A DNA stretch of 64,000 nucleotides from Bdellovibrio sp. SKB1291214 (GTDB lineage Bacteria > Bdellovibrionota > Bdellovibrionia > Bdellovibrionales > Bdellovibrionaceae), in contig NZ_CP106855.1 of assembly GCF_002209355.2 (NCBI RefSeq), forward strand, positions 1,054,001-1,118,000, written 5' to 3'. The translations under genes and the position numbers were made by a program. This document shows positions 1 to 6,184 of the stretch, piece by piece. Position 1 is the stretch's first letter, and each line of letters begins with the position of its first letter. A model generated the notes under the pieces. That model was given only the letters and a program-made list of their open reading frames with translations, was not told the DNA's origin and ran no database searches.

Positions 1-66
1 TAAAGTAAAGATACCTAGAAGGATGCTGAAAAACGGTCTTAATTGTCTAAAGTTCTCTTTGCTCAT
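1..66 (-). CDS. Small membrane protein at the FtsL position of a dcw cluster (partial)
   Basis: The reading frame starts with ATG at 66 and runs off the left edge of the window. Only 22 residues are visible: a short basic start (MSKENFRQLRPF) followed by a hydrophobic run. It overlaps the end of rsmH by 20 bases, and an SD-like GAGGAG lies just upstream inside rsmH. In dcw clusters the gene after rsmH is usually ftsL, a short single-pass divisome protein, and the visible start would fit. The identity is inferred from position only, because FtsL is poorly conserved and most of this protein is outside the window. Confidence 0.55.
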   Translation of the reverse strand, partial: MSKENFRQLRPFFSILLGIFTL

Positions 67-1033
67 CCTGAGCACTCCTCTCGAAAACCCTCAACTTCGC
101 AGAGCGCGAGCGAGAGTTCAAATCCAACTCTTCCTGAGATGGAACGACTACTTTTTTATAAACAGATCTGCCGAGTTCTTCTGAATCACGGAAGATGTTT
201 TTAACAATTCTATCTTCTAACGAATGGAACGTGATCACTGCCAAACGACCACCAGGATTTAACGCCTTGATCATTTGCGGAATCGTTTCAGCGACAACTT
301 CGAGCTCAGAGTTCACTGCCAAACGCAGAGCCATAAAGTATTTCGTCGCGGGGTGATGGCCTTTCACTTGCCATCCATCCACACGTTCGATCAAACCTGC
401 AAGCTGACCTGTAGATTGAAATGCTTTTGTTTTACGATCTTGAACGATCGCTCTGACAACACGAGCTGGACGGTAAACTTCGCCATACTCTTTAAAGATT
501 CGAATGAGTTCATCCTCTGTTGCCGTATTCACAAGCACCTCAGCCGTCAAACCTTGCTGCTGATTCATTCGCATATCTAGTGGACCATCGTGGTAAAAAC
601 TAAAGCCTCGTTCGGCCTGGTCTAACTGCGGTGAGCTCACACCTAGATCTAAGAGCATCATATCAAAGTTTTTCAGATTGTGATCCGAAAACTGCGAGAA
701 ATTTCCATGGATTATGCGAAGTTGGCCGTTCTCGACTTCCGTCTTGAAACGTTCGCCACCGTATTTTACGGCGGCTAGATCTTGGTCCATGACGGTTGCT
801 TTCATCGCGGGAACGGTGTGTTTCACCGCCATATAGTGACCACCGCGACCAAAAGTTCCGTCAAAGTAAGTGACGTCTTTTCTCTCTCTGTAAGGAAAGA
901 AAGCTGCGAGCACTTCTTGCAGCATGACGGGATAATGTTCCGGCGAGAATGTAATCGGAAGCTCGACCTTTGGCGGGATAATTTCCTCTGTGCGTTCGAT
1001 TTTTTCACCAGTGCCGGGCTTATATTTTTTCAT
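47..1033 (-). CDS. rsmH: 16S rRNA (cytosine(1402)-N(4))-methyltransferase RsmH
   Basis: RsmH (MraW) methylates N4 of C1402 in the 16S rRNA decoding centre using SAM. The protein has the family hallmarks: HYPVMLQEV near the start, the SAM-binding FDGTFGRGGHY, LLDLGVSSPQLD with the following ERGFSF, and a late LAVITFHSLEDR. The 328-residue length is slightly above the usual 300-315, because of about 30 charged residues before the conserved core. I start it at the ATG at 1033, six bases after AGGAAG; an in-frame TTG two codons earlier has no such site. It leads the dcw-type operon and overlaps the next gene by 20 bases, which suggests translational coupling. Confidence 0.95.
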   Translation of the reverse strand: MKKYKPGTGEKIERTEEIIPPKVELPITFSPEHYPVMLQEVLAAFFPYRERKDVTYFDGTFGRGGHYMAVKHTVPAMKATVMDQDLAAVKYGGERFKTEVENGQLRIIHGNFSQFSDHNLKNFDMMLLDLGVSSPQLDQAERGFSFYHDGPLDMRMNQQQGLTAEVLVNTATEDELIRIFKEYGEVYRPARVVRAIVQDRKTKAFQSTGQLAGLIERVDGWQVKGHHPATKYFMALRLAVNSELEVVAETIPQMIKALNPGGRLAVITFHSLEDRIVKNIFRDSEELGRSVYKKVVVPSQEELDLNSRSRSAKLRVFERSAQDEQREL

Positions 1034-1142
1034 CGTCAACTTCCTAGAATTTCAAGGTATGAACAATTCGGTGGACCGTCAAGAAGCTTTGAATTAGCCT
1101 ATTTATAAGGCTTTTTCTAATCACAACAGGAAAACTTTTTAG

Positions 1143-2192
1143 ATGCTAATTTCGTGTCCACGCTGTGGCTTTCAACAACCTCAAGATAAGTATTGCGCTC
1201 AATGCGGCGTCGATATGGAAAGCTTTAAACCACAGTCGGCTCCATTTTGGAAAACATTCTTAAAGAATCCTGTTTTACATGTGACATTGTTCGTTGCTGT
1301 CGTCGTTAGTGGCGGAGTTTACGTTTACAAAAACAAACAAACGGAAACCACAAATATAGCCAGCACATCTCGACCTACTGTTCGAGTAAATAGCTCCAGC
1401 AATCTTCCGCCTCCCCCACCCGCAGCTCCAGAACCAAGTTCTGAGATGGCAACGGCATCGGGTGGCGTGACTGAACCTTCTCCAAGCCCAGTGGTTGCAA
1501 ACGTTGCTTCAAGCGACGCAGATGATAGTAAAGAATTGGCAGCCGCAAAAGCTTTCGCAGATGCTCACTCTGAGAAAGTTGCCGAAGAACCAAAAAAAGA
1601 AAGCCGCACTGTTGCCGCAAAAAGCACGGGTGGACCACACCTGATCGTCACTTATGCCGAAGTGATCAGGCCTATGTTGGGTCGAATGATCGAATCCAGC
1701 CGCGGCACTGGGCAGTTCATGAATTTCGCAGATTATTCCGCCGGCATTATTCCCGGTCTAGATAAACGCATTCAAGCGGCAGGAGTGAAAGTCCTTCATA
1801 AAGAAGAACGTACTCTTTCCTCCAGCAAAACAATGCAGTGGTCTTACAGCATAAAAGACCGAAACAATCCATCTGTTGAAATTGGCCTGACGACATTCTT
1901 TGAAATTGCAGATGTTGACGGACCAAGTCTGCGCGGCAATATCGAAATCCAAAGAACGTGGCGTGAAGGCAGTCCCACAGGTGGGTTTGAGGTTCAAAGA
2001 AAATCCTTCCCGGCTATATTTGAAATCGGGAACGGCATGGGCTTTTTGATGTCGGGAGTTATGCCCGCTCAGTCAAATCTCGAAAATGATGACGATCTGA
2101 CTGCAATTGATGTATATAAAATTCTGCGCTCTCCTCAATTCCGAGCAGGCGAAAGCGAATTCGTGATCTTCGTCGAATACGACAACAAATAG
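1143..2192 (+). CDS. Zinc-ribbon single-pass membrane protein, function unknown
   Basis: This 349-residue protein opens with a four-cysteine zinc ribbon, C5-x2-C8 and C18-x2-C21. One membrane segment follows at about residues 45-63. Next comes a Pro/Ser/Ala-rich low-complexity linker to about 155, then a C-terminal domain of about 190 residues that I do not recognise. The layout places the ribbon in the cytoplasm and the C-terminal domain in the periplasm. It is divergent from rsmH, with 109 bases between the two start codons. A ribbon-linker-domain design could join a cytoplasmic sensor to an envelope function, but that is inference. AGGAAA sits upstream of the ATG. Confidence 0.75.
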   Translation: MLISCPRCGFQQPQDKYCAQCGVDMESFKPQSAPFWKTFLKNPVLHVTLFVAVVVSGGVYVYKNKQTETTNIASTSRPTVRVNSSSNLPPPPPAAPEPSSEMATASGGVTEPSPSPVVANVASSDADDSKELAAAKAFADAHSEKVAEEPKKESRTVAAKSTGGPHLIVTYAEVIRPMLGRMIESSRGTGQFMNFADYSAGIIPGLDKRIQAAGVKVLHKEERTLSSSKTMQWSYSIKDRNNPSVEIGLTTFFEIADVDGPSLRGNIEIQRTWREGSPTGGFEVQRKSFPAIFEIGNGMGFLMSGVMPAQSNLENDDDLTAIDVYKILRSPQFRAGESEFVIFVEYDNK

Positions 2193-2206
2193 TCCTCGAT
2201 CTGAAG

Positions 2207-2234
2207 ACCTTTCATACGAATTCGCGTGAAAGGT
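2207..2234 (+). promoter_or_regulatory. Hairpin covering the ribosome-binding site of the upp-like gene
   Basis: Perfect 8-base arms ACCTTTCA (2207-2214) and TGAAAGGT (2227-2234) flank a loop that itself holds CGAATTCG. The right arm contains the likely SD (AAAGG) of the gene starting at 2239. In RNA the fold would hide that site. It could also act in DNA as a 28-base imperfect operator. Confidence 0.45.
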
Positions 2235-2238
2235 ACTC

Positions 2239-3030
2239 ATGGCTCAATTTCAACAAGAACTACCACACCACTATGGTCCACGCGTTCACTTGATCGATAG
2301 CCCGTTTTTGAGTGGCCTGCTAGCCAAAGCCTGCCACCCTGACTGCTATCAGCCGGAAATCAATCGCATTGTTGAGGTGCTCTACACTCACTTGATTTCA
2401 ATCACGGTGAACAATGAGTTCGACCGCGAAAACTTCTCCCAACCGACTCGCATGACCGAAGCTCATCCCGATAAACTTTTGCATACGGATCGCATTGCGC
2501 AACACCAAAAAGCAGTGAGCGTAAATCTGGCTCGCGCCGGGACTTACCCAAGCCACATCTGTTACAACTTTTTGCACTTTGCTTTGCCTGCTAAAAATGT
2601 TCGTCAGGACCATATCTTTTCAGCGCGCATGACAGATAGCAAACATACGGTCACTGGCGCTGAATTTGGCGGAATGAAAATCGGTGGCGATGTAAAGGAT
2701 GCCAGCGTAATTCTACCTGACCCAATGGGTGCCACTGGCAATACAATGATTCATGCCATTAACCACTATAAGCAGCATATCGAGGGCCCGGCTAAAAAAT
2801 TTATAGCCTTAAACCTTATCGTGACCCCTGAGTACTTGAAGAATCTGTTAGGATCACACCCCGAAGTCGTAATCTATGCCTTAAGACTTGACCGTGGGCT
2901 ATCCTCTCAGGCAGTTTTAGATGCAAAACCGGGTCAATTCTGGGATCAAGAACGCGGCTTAAACGATCATCAATACATCGTGCCTGGCGGCGGTGGTTTC
3001 GGCGAGATCATGAATAATTCATTTGTGTAG
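2239..3030 (+). CDS. upp: Uracil phosphoribosyltransferase-like protein
   Basis: This enzyme is predicted to make UMP from uracil and PRPP in pyrimidine salvage. The key sign is DPMGATGNTM (about residues 155-164), the PRPP-binding loop of the UPRT family (usually DPMLATG). The C-terminal YIVPGGGGFGE resembles the uracil-binding YIVPGLGDAGD end. At 263 residues it is longer than bacterial Upp (about 208) and has N-terminal sequence I cannot match, so the family is clearer than the exact substrate. It sits 8 bases before hpt, which implies a shared salvage operon. Its SD lies inside the hairpin at 2207-2234. Confidence 0.75.
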   Translation: MAQFQQELPHHYGPRVHLIDSPFLSGLLAKACHPDCYQPEINRIVEVLYTHLISITVNNEFDRENFSQPTRMTEAHPDKLLHTDRIAQHQKAVSVNLARAGTYPSHICYNFLHFALPAKNVRQDHIFSARMTDSKHTVTGAEFGGMKIGGDVKDASVILPDPMGATGNTMIHAINHYKQHIEGPAKKFIALNLIVTPEYLKNLLGSHPEVVIYALRLDRGLSSQAVLDAKPGQFWDQERGLNDHQYIVPGGGGFGEIMNNSFV

Positions 3031-3038
3031 GAGTCCCC

Positions 3039-3569
3039 ATGACGAATTTAACTTTGAAGCCATATATCTCTGAAGAAAAAATCCAACTTAAAGTCAAAGA
3101 GCTGGGCGAGACTCTGACTAAAAAATTCAAAGGTGAAAAAGTAATCGCGATCTGTGTTTTGAAGGGCTCCTTCATGTTCTACTCTGATTTGATCAGAGCC
3201 ATCGACAGCGACATCACATGCGAATTCTTTGGTGTGGCTTCTTACCACGGCGGGACTTCTTCCTCTGGTGAGGTGAAAGTCACTTTGGACTTGGCTTCTC
3301 CGGTTGAAAACCAGCATGTGATTTTGGTTGAGGACATCGTCGATACGGGTCTTACAATGAACTACTTGAAAAATTCTATCATGTCGCGCAAACCAAAATC
3401 TTTAACGACAATCGCATTGCTTGAAAAGCCTGAAGCTTTGAAAGTTAAATGTGACGTTGACCACGTGGGTTTCAAAATCCCGAACGACTTCGTCGTGGGC
3501 TACGGCTTGGACTACCAAGGTTACTACCGCAACCTTCCATACATCGCCCAAGTTCAAAACTTCCAATAA
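3039..3569 (+). CDS. hpt: Hypoxanthine phosphoribosyltransferase
   Basis: Hpt converts hypoxanthine (and often guanine) with PRPP to the nucleotide in purine salvage. The 176-residue length is typical. The PRPP loop VILVEDIVDTGLTM is clear, along with AICVLKGSFMFYSDL near the N-terminus and FKIPNDFVVGYGLDY near the C-terminus, all family hallmarks. It is the second gene of the salvage pair after the UPRT-like gene, and TAGGAG precedes the ATG. Its TAA stop (3567-3569) is the first codon of the stop-linked repeat at 3567-3586, and a terminator follows. Confidence 0.95.
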   Translation: MTNLTLKPYISEEKIQLKVKELGETLTKKFKGEKVIAICVLKGSFMFYSDLIRAIDSDITCEFFGVASYHGGTSSSGEVKVTLDLASPVENQHVILVEDIVDTGLTMNYLKNSIMSRKPKSLTTIALLEKPEALKVKCDVDHVGFKIPNDFVVGYGLDYQGYYRNLPYIAQVQNFQ

Positions 3570-3586
3570 GGTAACAGTTCCCTTTT
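3567..3586 (+). repeat. Stop-linked repeat, copy 1 (left arm of an inverted pair)
   Basis: TAAGGTAACAGTTCCCTTTT begins with the TAA stop of hpt. Its exact reverse complement is at 3674-3693, where the TAA is the stop of the convergent gene. A third copy lies at the end of the gene on the minus strand at 61485. All three run in the sense direction of the gene they end. Confidence 0.85.
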
Positions 3587-3610
3587 CTAGGAATCTACAT
3601 CCTCAAATGC

Positions 3611-3642
3611 AAAAACCACAGCCGCAAAGCTGTGGTTTTTTT
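3611..3642. terminator. Bidirectional intrinsic terminator between hpt and the convergent barrel gene
   Basis: AACCACAGC and GCTGTGGTT form a 9-base stem with a CGCAAA loop. A-tracts and T-tracts on both sides make it work in either direction. It lies midway between the two inverted copies of the stop-linked repeat. Confidence 0.85.
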
Positions 3643-3673
3643 ATTCTTACTTCCATAAAACAACAAATCCTAA

Positions 3674-3693
3674 AAAAGGGAACTGTTACCTTA
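3674..3693 (-). repeat. Stop-linked repeat, copy 2 (right arm of the inverted pair)
   Basis: This is the exact 20-base reverse complement of 3567-3586. Its last three bases are the TAA stop of the minus-strand gene that ends at 3691. On the gene's own strand it reads stop codon, GGTAACAGTTCCC, then six T residues and TAGG. Confidence 0.85.
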
Positions 3694-4500
3694 GAGTTTG
3701 ATTGAAACGCCTGCGCTGACTATGATGCCGAAGTTGTACACATCGAGATCGTTCAGGAATTTGTCTGTGTTGATTTTGCTAAAGCTTTCCTGAAGATCGG
3801 CTTGCAAGACCATCCCTACACGATTCGAAAATTTCCAATCATAGCCGGCACCAAAAGCGCCACGAAGATCTGTTGCATTGAAGTAGTCTTTCGCATCAAT
3901 TCCAGTTATTGCCGGATAATTAGTAGTCGCACCATAAGTCACGATTGTGGAGTTCACATCGTATTTTGCCTCACTTAAAATACCCACCACCACTCCCGCT
4001 CTTGCAAAGAAATGAGATTTAGAGGAGTGCGGCCATGAAAAGCGCGCCATCAAAGGAATATCCAAATAAGTGAGATTAAAATCATAAACGTTTTTACCAC
4101 CTGACGTAGCTCCGACAGTCATCTGTGCGCCACGTGGGGAATAGAATAACCCCGTTTCACCTTGCCACATTCCACGGCCAATTAAAACTGTAGCCCCAGC
4201 TTGCAAGCGAGAGACTGATTCGGCGCTTGAGCCATTTCTGCCCTCAATACCCGTAAAATTAGAACTAATGTAACCCAGTGTTGGCTCAAGTGTGACCCAA
4301 GGATTTGGAATTGTACGATAGTTAAGGACTTCTGCACGTTGAGACATCGTTTGAGTCGGATAGACGGCAGACATCTCATTGGCAGCTTCGACTTCTTCTT
4401 GAGCATATGAAGGCTTAAACTGGGCGCGGGCTCCTTGTGCCTGTGCAGACATCGAAAAACCCAAAATCAAAGCCGCAATATAATAAGTTACCTTGTTCAT
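3691..4500 (-). CDS. Outer-membrane beta-barrel protein
   Basis: This 269-residue protein has a signal peptide (MNKVTYYIAALILGFSMSAQAQ). The mature part has alternating aromatic/hydrophobic strands and ends VSAGVSIKL, as in small OmpA/OmpX-like barrels. Stretches such as PLMARFSWP, AFGAGYDWKF and VGMVLQADLQESF match the outer-membrane beta-barrel (PF13568-type) fold. I place the start at 4500, preceded by GGGAGAG; an upstream in-frame extension has no ribosome site and would bury the signal peptide. No role beyond an outer-membrane location can be given. It converges on hpt, sharing the terminator and inverted repeat there. Confidence 0.75.
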   Translation of the reverse strand: MNKVTYYIAALILGFSMSAQAQGARAQFKPSYAQEEVEAANEMSAVYPTQTMSQRAEVLNYRTIPNPWVTLEPTLGYISSNFTGIEGRNGSSAESVSRLQAGATVLIGRGMWQGETGLFYSPRGAQMTVGATSGGKNVYDFNLTYLDIPLMARFSWPHSSKSHFFARAGVVVGILSEAKYDVNSTIVTYGATTNYPAITGIDAKDYFNATDLRGAFGAGYDWKFSNRVGMVLQADLQESFSKINTDKFLNDLDVYNFGIIVSAGVSIKL

Positions 4501-4677
4501 ATAACTCTCCCTTAATGCCAATATGAAGAGCAAGTGGGATACCAATAGAGCACCCAAAGGACTGAAGCCAGATTGCCTTAATTTTTATTTGAAGTATGGA
4601 TTCTCAGGATGAGACAGACAGAATTTAGATACTCTGAATACAGGTGCCATTTCTGGCACCCAAGTGTCTAAGCGATG

Positions 4678-4899
4678 TTAGATCTTAAAACGATGTGTAA
4701 TCAAACCATGGGTCGGATCATAGGGTGACACACTCACAGTCACACGGTCCCCGACAACGACTTTGATATTGAAGCGCTTCATCTTTCCGCAAAGTTTTGC
4801 TTTGATGTTAACGCCATTTTCTATTGCGATGAAATAAATCCCACCGCCTTTTAAATCAGAAACTTTTCCTTCGATCATCACCAGATCATCTTTAGCCAT
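4678..4899 (-). CDS. infA: Translation initiation factor IF-1
   Basis: IF-1 binds the ribosomal A site during initiation with IF-2 and IF-3. The 73-residue length and the OB-fold are typical, opening MAKDDLVMIEGKV (usual form MAKED.I..EG.V) with VVVGDRVTVSVSPYDPTHGLITHR near the end. The middle is diverged: the common LPNAMFRVEL.NGH region reads FIAIENGVNIKAKLCGKMKR. That may make this a second, IF-1-like paralogue rather than the main infA. A strong AAAGGAGTAGGAA site precedes the ATG. It lies downstream of the RRM protein gene, with a hairpin between them. Confidence 0.85.
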   Translation of the reverse strand: MAKDDLVMIEGKVSDLKGGGIYFIAIENGVNIKAKLCGKMKRFNIKVVVGDRVTVSVSPYDPTHGLITHRFKI

Positions 4900-4925
4900 T
4901 TCCTACTCCTTTAAAGAACGAAAGT

Positions 4926-4951
4926 GCAGAACCGTTGTTAAACGGTTCTGC
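4926..4951 (-). promoter_or_regulatory. Strong hairpin between the RRM gene and infA
   Basis: GCAGAACCGTT (4926-4936) and AACGGTTCTGC (4941-4951) form a perfect 11-base stem with a four-base GTTA loop. On the minus strand it is followed by ACTTTCGTTCTTT, a poor T-tract. It could be a leaky terminator, an mRNA 3'-end stabiliser for the upstream gene, or an attenuator for infA. Confidence 0.6.
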
Positions 4952-4972
4952 GGGGAAATATTGCTAAAGTGA

Positions 4973-5278
4973 TTAGTAAGAACGACGAGAAGAACCGCCG
5001 CGGAAACCGCCACCGCCACCAGTGCGTGGAGCTTGAGGTTTCGCCTCAGAAATATTCATGGCGCGACCACCTAGATCGATACCATTTAATTTTTCAATAG
5101 CAATCGTCGCTTCAGAGTCAGTCGCCATTTCAACGAAAGCGAAACCCTTGCTGCGACCTGTGTCACGATCCGTGATGATGTTTGCAGATTCAACAGTTCC
5201 GAATTCAGCGAATTTATTCGCCAAGATATCAGAATCTACCGTGAAGCTAAGATTACCAACGTATATTTTTTTTCCCAT
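4973..5278 (-). CDS. RRM-domain RNA-binding protein with glycine/arginine tail
   Basis: This 101-residue protein is a single RNA-recognition motif. RNP2 is IYVGNL (about residues 4-9) and RNP1 is KGFAFVEM (about 43-50). A short tail of Gly, Arg and Ser follows. Such glycine-rich RRM proteins occur in cyanobacteria and bdellovibrios and are often linked to cold response or RNA chaperoning. I start it at 5278, right after a perfect AAGGAGG; a longer in-frame extension upstream has no ribosome site and no similarity to the family. It precedes infA on the same strand, so the two may share a transcript. The 375-base upstream gap leaves room for a long leader. Confidence 0.9.
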   Translation of the reverse strand: MGKKIYVGNLSFTVDSDILANKFAEFGTVESANIITDRDTGRSKGFAFVEMATDSEATIAIEKLNGIDLGGRAMNISEAKPQAPRTGGGGGFRGGSSRRSY

Positions 5279-5653
5279 TTTTGCCTCCTTAAAAAAGCTA
5301 GGGGCCATTCGCGAAGACAAAAGGGAATCTAATGAATTAACTGAACGACGAAATTTGGTAAGTTCATTAGAACACACAAACTCGTGAGTAGATATGGACG
5401 TTGTCGCCAAATGCTATAATTCGCAATTTTGGTACTGAGATCGAACACCGCCGAGATAGAATGTAATATTCTCCTTAATTACTGGCCTTAGGGCGTCATT
5501 CCAGACATGTTACTTGCCAGTTTTTTGAAATAACATTGAAAGGTAATAAACTTCTCGAGCGGTTTTGTTTGCTTCCTGTGGCATGTCAGCTCAAAATTCT
5601 AGAAACATAGATGTCCGAACGGACGCTTATATAAACCACAACGGAGAAAACAC
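5279..5653. other. Long intergenic region between divergent RRM and DUF3015 genes
   Basis: This is the only gene-free stretch over 300 bases. It must hold the promoters of two divergent genes. I see GTCCG-AA-CGGAC (5613-5624), a small palindrome about 30 bases before the DUF3015 gene, and an A/T-rich stretch at 5520-5600. I see no tRNA, repeat or credible small reading frame. The RRM gene could have a long structured 5' leader here, as cold-responsive genes often do, but no specific structure is convincing. Confidence 0.5.
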
Positions 5654-6118
5654 ATGAAAAAAATGATCATCGCGGCAGCAATTATCGCATCAGCATCTTC
5701 AGCATTGGCAGCTTCTAAAAGCGACCTTTCGAATGGCGGTTATGGAACTGCAGGTTGCGGTCTTGGCGCTTTAGCTTTTGGTAACAAATCAGGTCCTATT
5801 CAAATCTTGGCTGCGACTTTAAATGGTACTGCGGGCTCTCAAACGTTCGGTATGTCCACTGGGACATCAAACTGCGGCCCTTCCGTTTTCGCCGCGAACG
5901 AAACAAAAGCGTTCTTGGATAACAATGCAGTAGCTCTTGAAAACGACATCGTTCGTGGCCAAGGTGAAACGTTGACGACATTCTCCAAAATGATGAACTG
6001 TGACTCTCAAGTTTTGGGTGTTACTTTGAAAAACAACTACAAATCAATCTACTCAGGTGAACAAACGACTGAGCGCGTTTTCGAAACGGCTCAAAAAGTT
6101 TGCGCTGTTAAAGGTTAA
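5654..6118 (+). CDS. DUF3015 family exported protein
   Basis: This 154-residue protein has a clean signal peptide (cleavage after SSALA). The mature part has the DUF3015 pattern: YGTAGCGLGALAFG, then ILAATLNGTAGSQTFGMSTGTSNC. Cysteines are present in GCG, SNCG, MNCDS and KVCAV, so one or two disulfides are possible in the periplasm. DUF3015 proteins are common in Gram-negative bacteria, and I know of no established function. CGGAG lies upstream of the ATG. A strong terminator closes the unit, so it is probably monocistronic and possibly well expressed. Confidence 0.85.
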   Translation: MKKMIIAAAIIASASSALAASKSDLSNGGYGTAGCGLGALAFGNKSGPIQILAATLNGTAGSQTFGMSTGTSNCGPSVFAANETKAFLDNNAVALENDIVRGQGETLTTFSKMMNCDSQVLGVTLKNNYKSIYSGEQTTERVFETAQKVCAVKG

Positions 6119-6149
6119 TTTTTGCTTCAGTTAAAAGCCTAAGGTACAA

Positions 6150-6184
6150 AAAGAGGGGCCGCTCAATTCGGTCCCTCTTTTTTT
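6150..6184 (+). terminator. Intrinsic terminator of the DUF3015 gene, abutting the next start codon
   Basis: AAGAGGGGCCG pairs with CGGTCCCTCTT (one mismatch) around CTCAATT, followed by a run of T residues ending at 6184. The next gene's ATG is at 6185, so the T-tract occupies the place where an SD site would be. Confidence 0.85.

Noticed and set aside
1054-1082. TTGACG and TACCTT boxes, 17 bases apart, ahead of rsmH on the minus strand
   Set aside because: A start point from these would leave a leader too short to contain the SD before the ATG at 1033, and the -10 match is only three of six.
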